A stretch of DNA of 64,000 bases from Shewanella marinintestina. GTDB lineage: Bacteria > Pseudomonadota > Gammaproteobacteria > Enterobacterales > Shewanellaceae. Numbering within the stretch: position 1 is the first letter of the stretch; the number at the start of each line of letters is the position of its first letter. Shown here in pieces: positions 10,509 through 18,762 of this stretch. The stretch covers positions 62,001 to 126,000 of the forward strand of contig NZ_JAKILC010000013.1 in the NCBI RefSeq assembly GCF_023283845.1, given 5' to 3'. The position numbers and the translations under genes are program-made. The notes under the pieces are model-generated. The model was not told the DNA's origin. It did no database searches and saw only the letters and a list, made by a program, of their open reading frames with translations.

Positions 10509-11153
10509 ATGTATAAAGCCCTACGAATCTACGCCTCTATAGCGTTACTAATCAGCTCCATTCCAGCCTTTGCAGCAGAGGTGACAAGAGTCACCCTAGA
10601 GAATGGTGCTACCGTAAAGCTCAATGATGATTTCACTTGGGAATACGTTATTTTAGAAAGCCAAGCTAAGCCAGATACCGCACTACCAGTAACTTTACCT
10701 GCAACTGTTGCTGCTGCTTCGACGGTAAAAAATACCGCAGCAACAATTACCGAAAATGCTCCAAATTCTGCAACTAAAGAAACACTCACTTCTAGCGCTA
10801 TCGCTCAATCGGCCCTACTTAAATCCACTGCCAAAAGCGGTGTAAAAATCAGTTTTGCTAATAGCCAGTGGGATGATGATGGCCGTCTAGGACTTACCTT
10901 TGAACTCAGTAGCAATAGCCCAGAACACTATGTCATGATCGAACTTGAAATTAGCTTGTTTGCTGACTCAGGTCTTCTGATTAAGAAAGAGGATGTTAAA
11001 GCATGGCAGGCCATTTTTAGAATGCCAGACTCCTACTTGCGTAAAGGCCAAACTCGCGAGAGTCGCGTATTTTGGATAGAAGGCATCGACAAGAAGCAGT
11101 GGACAAAACAGTTAATGAGCTTAAAAATGGGTGAGATGGATTCACGTATGTAA
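10509..11153 (+). CDS. DUF3157-family exported protein
   Basis: 214 residues from the ATG at 10509, chosen because it puts a clean signal peptide (MYKALRIYASIALLISSIPAFA) at the N-terminus. The mature protein starts with VTLENGATVKLNDDFTWEYV, the short beta segment that typifies DUF3157, then a low-complexity Ala/Thr linker (about residues 55-105) and a C-terminal beta domain (VKISFANSQWDDDGRLGLTFEL). It is periplasmic; function unknown. A strong terminator follows. Confidence 0.75.
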   Translation: MYKALRIYASIALLISSIPAFAAEVTRVTLENGATVKLNDDFTWEYVILESQAKPDTALPVTLPATVAAASTVKNTAATITENAPNSATKETLTSSAIAQSALLKSTAKSGVKISFANSQWDDDGRLGLTFELSSNSPEHYVMIELEISLFADSGLLIKKEDVKAWQAIFRMPDSYLRKGQTRESRVFWIEGIDKKQWTKQLMSLKMGEMDSRM

Positions 11154-11190
11154 TACCTTTCCAAACACAAGTTCAACCAATAGAACAATA

Positions 11191-11221
11191 AAAGCCTGCT
11201 TAGTTTATCCAAGCAGGCTTT
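11191..11221 (+). terminator. Intrinsic terminator after the DUF3157 gene
   Basis: Eleven-base perfect stem AAAGCCTGCTT / AAGCAGGCTTT, nine-base loop, running into TTTTT. Confidence 0.9.
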
Positions 11222-11224
11222 TTT

Positions 11225-11556
11225 ATATTTTACTCCCACACTCTAGTCAGATTATTATTAAATATTTTTATTTTACAAACCAAAATCATGATAAAAATTC
11301 ATTATAAAAACAAAAAATAAAACCGAATAAAAAAGTAAGCATATCGACACACACCCACTCACACATATCGGATTACAAAGGTTTGCACAGTATATTGCAC
11401 AACACGACTATCGATATATTATTCACAATATTATACAGATGATTTTGTTTTAATTTAAATTAAAAATAATCCCGAGCTACTTTTCCGTCAGCAACAAATT
11501 ACTACCAAAGTCAGCTGAAAAAAACACCTAAGCATATTTTCACAGAGAGACAGCCA
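11225..11556. other. AT-rich intergenic stretch between convergent genes
   Basis: About 330 bases between two back-to-back terminators, with long A runs on the plus strand and a CACACACCCACTCACACA tract. No ORF with a ribosome-binding site and no clear hairpin was seen. It is longer and more AT-rich than needed for two convergent genes, so an unannotated small RNA is possible but unsupported. Confidence 0.35.
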
Positions 11557-11560
11557 AAAA

Positions 11561-11582
11561 AAAAGAGCCCGTAGGCTCTTTT
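11561..11582 (-). terminator. Intrinsic terminator of the hutCUH operon
   Basis: Read on the minus strand: nine-base stem AAAAGAGCC / GGCTCTTTT, four-base loop, then a run of nine T's in total. It is about 32 bases past the hutH stop. Confidence 0.9.
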
Positions 11583-11614
11583 CACTAATGATCTTATAAC
11601 AGTCAATTAGCCAC

Positions 11615-13147
11615 TTACAGGCTTGGCAAGATATCTGCTGGCAGGTAAGCGTTGTAGCTTGCGGTTAGCAGTAGATCTGTTGCCGCTTCGATATCTGGGC
11701 CGAAGAAACGATCCTTATCGTAGTAAGTCACTAGCTCACGTAACTCGGCTTTTGCTTGTGCAACTGCCACACTTGGTTGCAATGGTGCACGGAAATCTAA
11801 GCCCTGCGCTGCAGCTAAAACTTCAACCGCCAGCACACCACGAGTGTTTTCCGACATGTCACGTAAACGACGCGCCGCGAAGGTCGCCATCGAGACGTGA
11901 TCTTCTTGGTTAGCCGAAGTTGGTAAACTATCTACTGATGCTGGATGAGCGTAAGTCTTGTTCTCTGATGCCAATGCTGCGGCAGTCACCTGCGCAATCA
12001 TAAAGCCTGAGTTTACCCCGCCATTTTCAACCAAGAACGGTGGCAGCTTAGATAGGTTTGAATCGATAAGTAGTGCAATACGACGCTCTGCAATCGAACC
12101 TAGCTCGGCAATCGCAATCGCCAAGTTATCTGCAGCCATAGCTACAGGCTCGGCGTGGAAGTTACCGCCCGAAATAATATCGCCTGTGTCTTGGAACACT
12201 AACGGGTTATCAGTAACCCCGTTAGCTTCAGTGCCTAGCACTTCTGCCGCATGACGAATTTGAGTCAAACATGCACCCAATACCTGTGGCTGACAACGTA
12301 ATGAATACGGATCTTGTACCTTTTCACAGTTAACATGATCTAGGCTGATCTCAGACTCATCACCAAGCAAGTGACGGAACACTGCAGCTGAATCAATCTG
12401 ACCTTTTTGGCCGCGAGCCGCGTGAATACGTGGATCAAACGGGCTACGACTGCCCATTGCCGCTTCAACGCTCATAGCGCCGATCACAGAGCTTGCTGCA
12501 AACAGATCTTCTGCGTTAAACAGGCCTTCCAGTGCCAATGCCGTTGACGCTTGCGTACCGTTAAGCAAGGCTAAGCCTTCTTTTGCAGCAAGTTCGATTG
12601 GCTTAAGCCCAGCAATTTCTAGACCTTCAGCCGCAGTGATTAGCTCACCTTGATAGCTCATCTCACCTTCGCCAAGTAGTGGCAAACACATGTGCGATAG
12701 CGGCGCTAAGTCACCCGATGCACCAACAGAACCTTTTTCTGGTACACATGGATAAACACCGGCGTTAACCAAGGCGATAAGGAAGTTGATCACCTCTAAA
12801 CGAATGCCAGAGAAACCACGGCTTAGCGAGTTAATCTTCAATACCATCATCAAGCGCACTGTGGCGTCTTGCATGTATTGGCCGGTACCTGCTGCGTGCG
12901 ACAATACGATTGAGCGTTGCAGCAGCTGTAAATCATCAGCAGCAATCTTAGTGTTGGCAAGCAGACCAAAGCCGGTGTTAATACCGTAAACCGTACGGCC
13001 TTCGTCCAATACTTGCTGCACTAAGCCTGCGCTAGTGTTGATATCGGCGATAGCGCTTTCGGCTAGTTCTAGTGTGACTTTACCGCGGCTAATTTCGCGG
13101 ATTTGCGCAAGGGTTAAGGTACCCGGAGTTAATACTAAATGACTCAT
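11615..13147 (-). CDS. hutH: Histidine ammonia-lyase
   Basis: 510 residues, the usual length. It converts L-histidine to trans-urocanate plus ammonia, the first step of histidine catabolism, in the cytoplasm. The Ala-Ser-Gly tripeptide that cyclises to the MIO electrophile is visible in [14 protein letters not shown] (about residue 143). Other landmarks are YGINTGFG (about residue 53) and [12 protein letters not shown] (about residue 328). An AGAGG ribosome-binding site precedes the ATG. It is the last gene of hutC-hutU-hutH, 40 bases after hutU, ended by a strong terminator. Confidence 0.97.
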   Translation of the reverse strand: MSHLVLTPGTLTLAQIREISRGKVTLELAESAIADINTSAGLVQQVLDEGRTVYGINTGFGLLANTKIAADDLQLLQRSIVLSHAAGTGQYMQDATVRLMMVLKINSLSRGFSGIRLEVINFLIALVNAGVYPCVPEKGSVGASGDLAPLSHMCLPLLGEGEMSYQGELITAAEGLEIAGLKPIELAAKEGLALLNGTQASTALALEGLFNAEDLFAASSVIGAMSVEAAMGSRSPFDPRIHAARGQKGQIDSAAVFRHLLGDESEISLDHVNCEKVQDPYSLRCQPQVLGACLTQIRHAAEVLGTEANGVTDNPLVFQDTGDIISGGNFHAEPVAMAADNLAIAIAELGSIAERRIALLIDSNLSKLPPFLVENGGVNSGFMIAQVTAAALASENKTYAHPASVDSLPTSANQEDHVSMATFAARRLRDMSENTRGVLAVEVLAAAQGLDFRAPLQPSVAVAQAKAELRELVTYYDKDRFFGPDIEAATDLLLTASYNAYLPADILPSL

Positions 13148-13187
13148 TTAAATGCCTCTTATTCTTATACTGCTCGATGTGAGTGGC

Positions 13188-14852
13188 TTATAGCATTGGC
13201 AGGTCTAGACCCTGCTCTTTTGCACAATTTTTAGCGATATCGTAGCCCGCATCAGCGTGACGCATTACGCCCGTTGCTGGGTCATTCCACAGCACGCGAC
13301 CCAAGCGCGCAGCAGCGTCATCAGTACCATCAGCCACAATCACCACACCAGAGTGCTGACTAAAGCCCATACCTACACCACCACCGTGATGCAGCGATAC
13401 CCAAGTTGCGCCACTTGCCGTATTCAGCAGTGCATTCATTAATGGCCAATCTGATACCGCATCAGAGCCATCAAGCATAGATTCTGTTTCACGGTTCGGG
13501 CTGGCAACAGAGCCAGAATCTAAGTGATCGCGACCAATGACTATTGGCGCAGAAAGCTCGCCATTTTTAACCATTTCATTAAAGGCGAGTGCCAAACGAG
13601 CACGGTCTTTTAGACCTACCCAACAGATGCGCGATGGTAAACCTTGGAACGCAATGCGTTCGCGCGCCATATCCAGCCAGTTATGTAGGTGCGGATTGTC
13701 AGGAATAAGCTCTTTCACTTTAGCGTCGGTCTTGTAGATATCTTCAGGGTCGCCAGAAAGTGCCACCCAGCGGAACGGACCAATACCTTCACAGAACAGA
13801 GGGCGCACATAAGCTGGCACAAAACCTGGGAAGTCGAATGCGTTTTCAACGCCCTCTTCAAATGCCATTTGGCGAATGTTGTTACCGTAATCGGTTGTTG
13901 CAGCGCCTGCTGCTTGCAGAGCTAGCATCGCCTTAACTTGTACAGCCATTGACTGCTTCGCCGCTTTTACCACAGCAGCTTCGTCAGTTTTACGCATCTC
14001 GATGGCTTGCTCTAGCGTCCAACCTTGCGGCAAGTAACCGTTTAGCGGATCGTGCGCCGAAGTTTGGTCAGTCACCACATCTGGAGTAATGCCGCGCTCA
14101 ACCAACTCAGCAAATACGTCAGCCGCGTTAGCTAATAGGCCAACAGAAACAGGCTTACCGCTCTTATTAGCTTCATCGATCATTGCCAAAGCTTCATCAA
14201 GGGTGGTGGCTTTTTTATCGACATACTTTGTACGTAGACGGAAATCGATGCGAGTTTCATCCACTTCACAGGTCAATACCGAGTAACCCGCCATAGTGCC
14301 TGCTAGCGGCTGTGCGCCGCCCATGCCACCTAAGCCGCCAGTTAAGATCCACTTGCCAGCAGAAGAGCCATTAAAGTGCTGCTTAGCCATAGCCACAAAG
14401 GTCTCGTAAGTGCCTTGTACAATGCCTTGCGAGCCGATGTAGATCCAAGAACCCGCCGTCATCTGGCCATACATAGCCAAACCTTTTTTATCTAACTCGT
14501 TAAAGTGTTCCCAGTTAGCCCAATGCGGCACTAAGTTTGAGTTAGCAATAATCACTCGCGGTGCATTATTGTGGGTTTTGAATACGCCCACAGGCTTACC
14601 CGATTGCACCATCAGCGTTTCATCTTCTTCAAGGCGCTGTAGTACCTCAACGATTTTGTCGTAGCATTCCCAATCACGGGCTGCACGGCCAATACCACCG
14701 TAAACCACTAAGTCTTCAGGACGCTCAGCTACATCTGGGTGTAGGTTGTTCATCAACATACGTAGCGGTGCTTCGGTCAGCCAGCTTTTGCAGCTTAGCT
14801 CTGTTCCTGTCGGCGCGATAATGCGGCGGCTTGGATCGTGTCTCTTATCCAT
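13188..14852 (-). CDS. hutU: Urocanate hydratase
   Basis: 554 residues from the ATG at 14852 (GAGGTA upstream; the longer reading would begin inside that site). It hydrates urocanate to 4-imidazolone-5-propionate using tightly bound NAD+. Landmarks are the NAD-binding [14 protein letters not shown] (about residue 172), the [14 protein letters not shown] segment (about residue 262) and the active-site [17 protein letters not shown] region (about residue 400). Length matches the family (about 555). It lies about 100 bases downstream of hutC and 40 upstream of hutH, in the same direction. Confidence 0.97.
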   Translation of the reverse strand: MDKRHDPSRRIIAPTGTELSCKSWLTEAPLRMLMNNLHPDVAERPEDLVVYGGIGRAARDWECYDKIVEVLQRLEEDETLMVQSGKPVGVFKTHNNAPRVIIANSNLVPHWANWEHFNELDKKGLAMYGQMTAGSWIYIGSQGIVQGTYETFVAMAKQHFNGSSAGKWILTGGLGGMGGAQPLAGTMAGYSVLTCEVDETRIDFRLRTKYVDKKATTLDEALAMIDEANKSGKPVSVGLLANAADVFAELVERGITPDVVTDQTSAHDPLNGYLPQGWTLEQAIEMRKTDEAAVVKAAKQSMAVQVKAMLALQAAGAATTDYGNNIRQMAFEEGVENAFDFPGFVPAYVRPLFCEGIGPFRWVALSGDPEDIYKTDAKVKELIPDNPHLHNWLDMARERIAFQGLPSRICWVGLKDRARLALAFNEMVKNGELSAPIVIGRDHLDSGSVASPNRETESMLDGSDAVSDWPLMNALLNTASGATWVSLHHGGGVGMGFSQHSGVVIVADGTDDAAARLGRVLWNDPATGVMRHADAGYDIAKNCAKEQGLDLPML

Positions 14853-14949
14853 CGGTACTACCTCGTTCAATTTGTTTTTATGTTTTTCTTATCTGCTTGT
14901 GAAGCTTTTATATTTACTGCTTTGCTCTAAGAGCCGTGTGCAACTGGCG

Positions 14950-15654
14950 CTAACTAAACGTCAGATGACCACCTAATCTAAAACGACTTCCTGGGTGCAC
15001 TAAACGTGCAAAACTCACCACACCTTGGCGCGACCAAGTGCGGCGAGTGATCTGTAAACAAGGCTCAACAGCGGCAATTTCCAGCAGCGCCAGTTGAGCT
15101 ATATCAGCCATTTTGGCTTCAATGGTGTGCTTAGCTTCAGTTAGCGGAGCCACCATAGACAAGTATTCGTGGGGAGTTTGCTTGGTAAAATCTTGGTCTA
15201 AATATTCAGGCACTAATCTAGGGTTAACGAAACGTTCTTCTAGTTGCAGTGGCGTACCTTGCTCGCAGTGCACTAATACAGATTGGTAAACTTGGCTGCC
15301 TTCTTCAAGCCCTAAGGCTATGGCAATCGCGCCGGTTGCAACCGTTTGTGTGAGCAGCACTTGTTGTACGCTATAACCATGGCCACGATCTTTAATTTCA
15401 TCGGCAATATTGCGAATAGCCATCATTGAGGACTGCGACTTTAAGCCTGCAACAAAAGTCCCCAAGCCTTGAGAGCGTTCTAACACACCCGACTCTGTTA
15501 ACTCCGTTAATGCACGGCGCGCCGTCATACGACTACAGTCAAACAACTCTGCTAATTGGTTTTCTGATGGCACACGGCTGTCTTCAGCCCATTCGCCTGA
15601 TTCAATTTGCGTTAAAATGTATTGCTTGATCTCTTCAAATTTTGGCGTTGCCAT
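14950..15654 (-). CDS. hutC: Histidine utilisation repressor
   Basis: 234 residues, GntR superfamily, HutC subfamily. An N-terminal winged helix-turn-helix (SRVPSENQLAELFDCSRMTARRALTEL, residues about 25-51) is followed by a UTRA ligand domain that in this family senses urocanate. It should repress hut genes and release DNA on binding urocanate. It is divergent from hutI, and the 166 bases between them hold two overlapping palindromes fitting HutC sites. As first gene of hutC-hutU-hutH it probably autoregulates. Confidence 0.95.
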   Translation of the reverse strand: MATPKFEEIKQYILTQIESGEWAEDSRVPSENQLAELFDCSRMTARRALTELTESGVLERSQGLGTFVAGLKSQSSMMAIRNIADEIKDRGHGYSVQQVLLTQTVATGAIAIALGLEEGSQVYQSVLVHCEQGTPLQLEERFVNPRLVPEYLDQDFTKQTPHEYLSMVAPLTEAKHTIEAKMADIAQLALLEIAAVEPCLQITRRTWSRQGVVSFARLVHPGSRFRLGGHLTFS

Positions 15655-15722
15655 TGGCCATCCTATTGTCGCTATCTTTAGGTGCTTTTTTGTTTAACGT
15701 GCTCAAAAACTCGGCTACAATC

Positions 15723-15754
15723 CTAGCTTGTATATACAAGTAAATACAAGCTAG
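15723..15754. promoter_or_regulatory. HutC operator, two overlapping palindromes
   Basis: CTTGTATATACAAG at 15727-15740 is a perfect 14-base palindrome. It is nested in a wider inverted repeat in which CTAGCTTGTA (15723-15732) pairs with TACAAGCTAG (15745-15754). The TTGTATA/TATACAA core resembles HutC sites known from pseudomonads. It sits between hutC and hutI and could control both directions. Confidence 0.8.
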
Positions 15755-15820
15755 CTCACAAATTATTTTTAGTGTTAGTATTCCTATACAGCAAAAAGCA
15801 ACCAAAAAGAGAACTGCATC

Positions 15821-17047
15821 ATGTCGTGGGATCAAGTCTGGATAGATATCAATATCGCTACAATGTCGCCAAATATTTCAGAGCCTTACGGTGCAATTAC
15901 CGATGCAGCCCTTGCGGTTCAAGATGGTAAAATTGCTTGGGTCGGTAAACGCAGCGACCTGCCAGAATTTGATGTATTCGCCACGCCAATCTACAAAGGC
16001 AAAGGCGGCTGGATCACCCCGGGATTAATTGATGCCCACACTCACTTAGTGTTTGCCGGCAATCGCGCCAATGAATTTGAATTGCGCCTGCAAGGTGCCA
16101 GTTATGAAGAGATCGCTCGCAGTGGCGGTGGCATCATTTCAACCGTTAACGCCTGTCGTGAAGCCGACGAAGCTGAGCTATTTGAACTAGGCCGCCAACG
16201 CCTAAACGCACTGGCTAAAGAAGGTGTCACCACAGTGGAAATCAAGTCAGGTTATGGCTTAGATATCGAAACCGAACTGAAGATCCTCCGCGTTGCCCGT
16301 GAGCTAGGCAAACACCACCATGTGGATGTTAAAACCACCTTTTTAGGCGCGCACGCGATCCCACCAGAATATAAACATGATAGTGATGCTTATGTAGACT
16401 TAGTCATCAACGAGATGCTGCCGAAAGTCATTGCCGAAGATCTTGCCGATGCAGTCGATGTATTTTGCGAGAATATCGCCTTTAACCTTGAGCAAACCGA
16501 GCGTGTGCTAACCGCAGCAAAAGCTGCAGGGCTACAAATCAAACTGCATGCCGAGCAATTATCTAACATGGGCGGTTCAGCCCTCGCAGCCAAGCTAGGC
16601 GCCAAGTCAGTGGATCATATTGAATACCTAGATGAAGACGGCGTAAAAGCCCTCAGCGAGAGTGGCACCTGCGCCACGCTATTGCCCGGCGCATTTTACT
16701 TTTTACGTGAAACCCAGCACCCACCTATCGATTTACTGCGTAAATACAAGGTGCCTATGGTGGTTGCCAGCGATTACAACCCCGGCTCATCACCACTTTG
16801 TTCAAGCCTATTAATGCTTAATATGGCCTGTACCTTACTGCGTTTAACCCCAGAAGAAGCGTTAGCAGGCATGACCCGCAATGCCGCCAAAGCCTTGGGT
16901 ATTGAAGATAAGGTCGGCGTTATTGAGGTCGGCATGATCGCCGATTTCTGCATGTGGAATATCAGCACGCCAGCGGAGTTAGCATACACTTATGGTGTGG
17001 CCTCGTGTGTGGATGTGGTGAAAAGTGGTCACCTAGTGCACCAGTAG
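15821..17047 (+). CDS. hutI: Imidazolonepropionase
   Basis: 408 residues, amidohydrolase superfamily. It opens the ring of 4-imidazolone-5-propionate to N-formimino-L-glutamate, the third step of histidine breakdown. Metal ligands are seen in [15 protein letters not shown] (HxH, about residue 70), [11 protein letters not shown] (His, about residue 246) and [10 protein letters not shown] (Asp, about residue 322). An AGAGAA-like ribosome-binding site precedes the start. It is transcribed alone, divergent from hutC. No hutG or hutF lies in the window, so the last step must be encoded elsewhere. Confidence 0.97.
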   Translation: MSWDQVWIDINIATMSPNISEPYGAITDAALAVQDGKIAWVGKRSDLPEFDVFATPIYKGKGGWITPGLIDAHTHLVFAGNRANEFELRLQGASYEEIARSGGGIISTVNACREADEAELFELGRQRLNALAKEGVTTVEIKSGYGLDIETELKILRVARELGKHHHVDVKTTFLGAHAIPPEYKHDSDAYVDLVINEMLPKVIAEDLADAVDVFCENIAFNLEQTERVLTAAKAAGLQIKLHAEQLSNMGGSALAAKLGAKSVDHIEYLDEDGVKALSESGTCATLLPGAFYFLRETQHPPIDLLRKYKVPMVVASDYNPGSSPLCSSLLMLNMACTLLRLTPEEALAGMTRNAAKALGIEDKVGVIEVGMIADFCMWNISTPAELAYTYGVASCVDVVKSGHLVHQ

Positions 17048-17254
17048 ATGGGAATGCCTGAGCGATGAGGCATTTTTCATCGTTTTGGTGTTGCTGTTTA
17101 TTGTTATTGTGTTTGGAACTTCGGAGTGGCTTCCGGCAGCCGTGGTTCCAATTGCCTGCAGCTGGTGCGGGACAGGGTTTTGTATCTAATAACCTCTGGT
17201 GTGGCTTTCTACATCTGATGCACCCAATGACCTGCGGTCGGCGCATGTGCAGAC

Positions 17255-17325
17255 GCTGCCGTGACACGCTGTAAACCCATCCCTGGAAGCTCGGCCATGA
17301 CGTCCATGTCATGGACGGTCACAGC
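17255..17325. repeat. Palindromic intergenic repeat unit (Shewanella-type)
   Basis: An imperfect outer stem (GCTGCCGTGAC at 17255-17265 against GTCACAGC at 17318-17325) encloses a clean inner hairpin, CCATGAC (17295-17301) / GTCATGG (17308-17314). The combination of 'gtgacacgctgtaaacccatccctggaagctcgg' type sequence, which I recall as recurring between genes in Shewanella genomes, suggests a dispersed palindromic element. Only one copy lies in the window, so the repeat status is from memory. Confidence 0.5.
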
Positions 17326-17380
17326 CGCATCTACACTGGTTAGAAAGCATTACTCTCAGACTATTGCAGATTTAGTACGA

Positions 17381-17482
17381 CTACTTGTTGCATAGGAGCA
17401 AATGTACAATGGATATAATCAGCAATCGCACAAGCTCCCAAGGGTTCACTTTAGACTTAAGCAGTTTAATTAGTTTACGCAT
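17381..17482 (-). CDS. 33-residue cationic/hydrophobic membrane peptide
   Basis: A small ORF with ATG at 17482 and an AGAGGT ribosome-binding site (17491-17496) eight bases upstream. The product has a basic amphipathic start (MRKLIKLLKSK), then NPWE, then one membrane helix (LVRLLIISIVHLLL) and a Cys. The layout resembles small membrane toxins of type I toxin-antitoxin pairs (TisB/DinQ style) or small membrane regulators, but no family match can be claimed. It lies 87 bases downstream of the orphan 204-residue gene, same strand, next to a palindromic repeat. Confidence 0.45.
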   Translation of the reverse strand: MRKLIKLLKSKVNPWELVRLLIISIVHLLLCNK

Positions 17483-17554
17483 ATCACTTTACCTCTAATC
17501 AGCTATTTGATTGTTCTGTCAGTAATTATGCGTAAGGAAAAAAGCGAATAAACA

Positions 17555-17579
17555 GGGAAAATAAAAACTTTATTTTCCC
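17555..17579 (-). terminator. Hairpin at the end of the orphan gene
   Basis: Eleven-base stem GGGAAAATAAA / TTTATTTTCCC with a three-base loop, including the stop codon of the minus-strand orphan gene. AT-rich with a poor T-tract, so only a candidate terminator. Confidence 0.5.
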
Positions 17580-18184
17580 TTCTTGATATTCTCCTTTAGC
17601 CATTTAATCCTATTTACCGAATTATTTTTATCCCACCAGTCATTAAACTGCTTTCTTCCTAGCGTATTTTCAGTTTCAGGACTCGCTATAACACCTTCCA
17701 TATCGTCATATGCTTTTATCATTCTCAAAGCATCCTCAATTGTTCCTTTTTCTGTCATAGATTTAATGCTATTTCTAAAGTCTGAAGCTTTACCATGAAA
17801 AAACTGTTCAGTAACAGCGTGTTCTTTGCCTGTCACATAAAGTGCATATAAAGCAGCCCAATTTCTTTCCGTGTTTCTCTTTCGTCCTTGCTTTTGTTTA
17901 AACGGATTCTTACCACCCAAGTATTCTTTCAAGACTAAAGCGACTTCCTTATCTACAGTTGTATATTCAGACTCAAACTCGAAGTTCTGAATGTTGTTAT
18001 TCAAAAAGGCTTTTACATCTTCTCGATTTTCACCATATTGAAGTGAAATACTATCCGCTAGTTCGCGTATAACCTTATCTCGCAACCCATTTAAATTTTG
18101 GTACTTTTTTTGCGTCAGACGATCCGTAACCCAACCTTCAACACGTTGCTTTAACTTGATTTTTTCTCTTTGTTCGTTATTCAT
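17570..18184 (-). CDS. Orphan hypothetical protein, accessory region
   Basis: 204 residues, rich in Lys, Glu and Asn, with no signal peptide or membrane segment; likely cytoplasmic and mostly helical. Visible features are a basic patch in the middle (KQKQGRKRNTERNWAALYAL, about residues 97-116) and a lysine-rich C-terminus. No domain recognised. It is more AT-rich than neighbours and lies between a palindromic repeat/small ORF on one side and a hairpin array on the other, which suggests horizontal acquisition. A nucleic-acid-binding role is conceivable from the basic patch but is only a guess. Confidence 0.6.
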   Translation of the reverse strand: MNNEQREKIKLKQRVEGWVTDRLTQKKYQNLNGLRDKVIRELADSISLQYGENREDVKAFLNNNIQNFEFESEYTTVDKEVALVLKEYLGGKNPFKQKQGRKRNTERNWAALYALYVTGKEHAVTEQFFHGKASDFRNSIKSMTEKGTIEDALRMIKAYDDMEGVIASPETENTLGRKQFNDWWDKNNSVNRIKWLKENIKKGK

Positions 18185-18377
18185 TTTGCTCTGTATACCT
18201 ACAAGGTTTACCGTTATAAATTAAAATCATTCAAAGCGTGTCCAACCTAAGTTCTTGATATTAATTCTTCTAGAATTACTTTTGATATAAAAATCGCACC
18301 ACACTCACGGGAAACACCTATTCCCCATCGGAGTTGCCGAAGTGCGTAGATAACTCTTCACCTTCAAGAATGCCGTA

Positions 18378-18707
18378 GAACCATCATGGATGATGGTTCA
18401 GGCTCGGAGGGACATGGATGTCCCATCTGAGCCGTTAGGCGATTTTTATTGGAGCATGAGGATCAACAACTTCGTCGGGGCGGCAGGGACTCTTTATGAA
18501 AGAAATGGCCAAGAGGGGATTGCTGTTGATCCCCTTTTGGCCGAGTGTGAGCTGGAAGCTCACGACCTTTATCAAACGAAGTTTGATTAGCCGTAAATGT
18601 GGGATGGAATCCCACGACTTTGGTTGTTAGACGCAGTCTAACTATAGAGTTCAGGCGTAGCCTGATAGCTCTATCAAAGTTTGAAAAATCAAACCTCAAC
18701 TATGAGG
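18378..18707. repeat. Array of about ten consecutive short DNA hairpins
   Basis: Successive perfect or near-perfect inverted repeats with unrelated stem sequences: 18378-18399 (10-bp stem), 18409-18424 (nested in GGCTC/GAGCC 18401-18433), 18507-18542 (14-bp stem, one wobble), 18547-18563 (GTGAGCT-GGA-AGCTCAC), 18571-18587 (ATCAAAC-GAA-GTTTGAT), 18599-18615 (GTGGGAT-GGA-ATCCCAC), 18626-18642 (GTTAGAC-GCA-GTCTAAC), 18644-18674 (TCAGGC-GTA-GCCTGA in an outer ATAGAG/CTCTAT), 18679-18694 and 18694-18707. Five of them share a seven- or six-base stem and a GNA triloop. No coding ORF is convincing here. It may be a structured RNA, a single-stranded DNA recombination or packaging substrate, or a mosaic repeat. 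Confidence 0.8.
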
Positions 18708-18762
18708 CGGATAGCAAATACCAATGTATAATCAAAACATACCAACTCTAACCTGCTGATAA

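Noticed and set aside
16962..17312. 116-codon minus-strand ORF at the end of hutI
   Set aside because: It overlaps the hutI 3' end and the palindromic repeat; Cys/His/Pro-rich composition without a start site.
18390..18590. 66-codon plus-strand ORF in the hairpin array
   Set aside because: It runs across several inverted repeats, lacks a ribosome-binding site and gives no sensible protein; the structure explains the sequence better.
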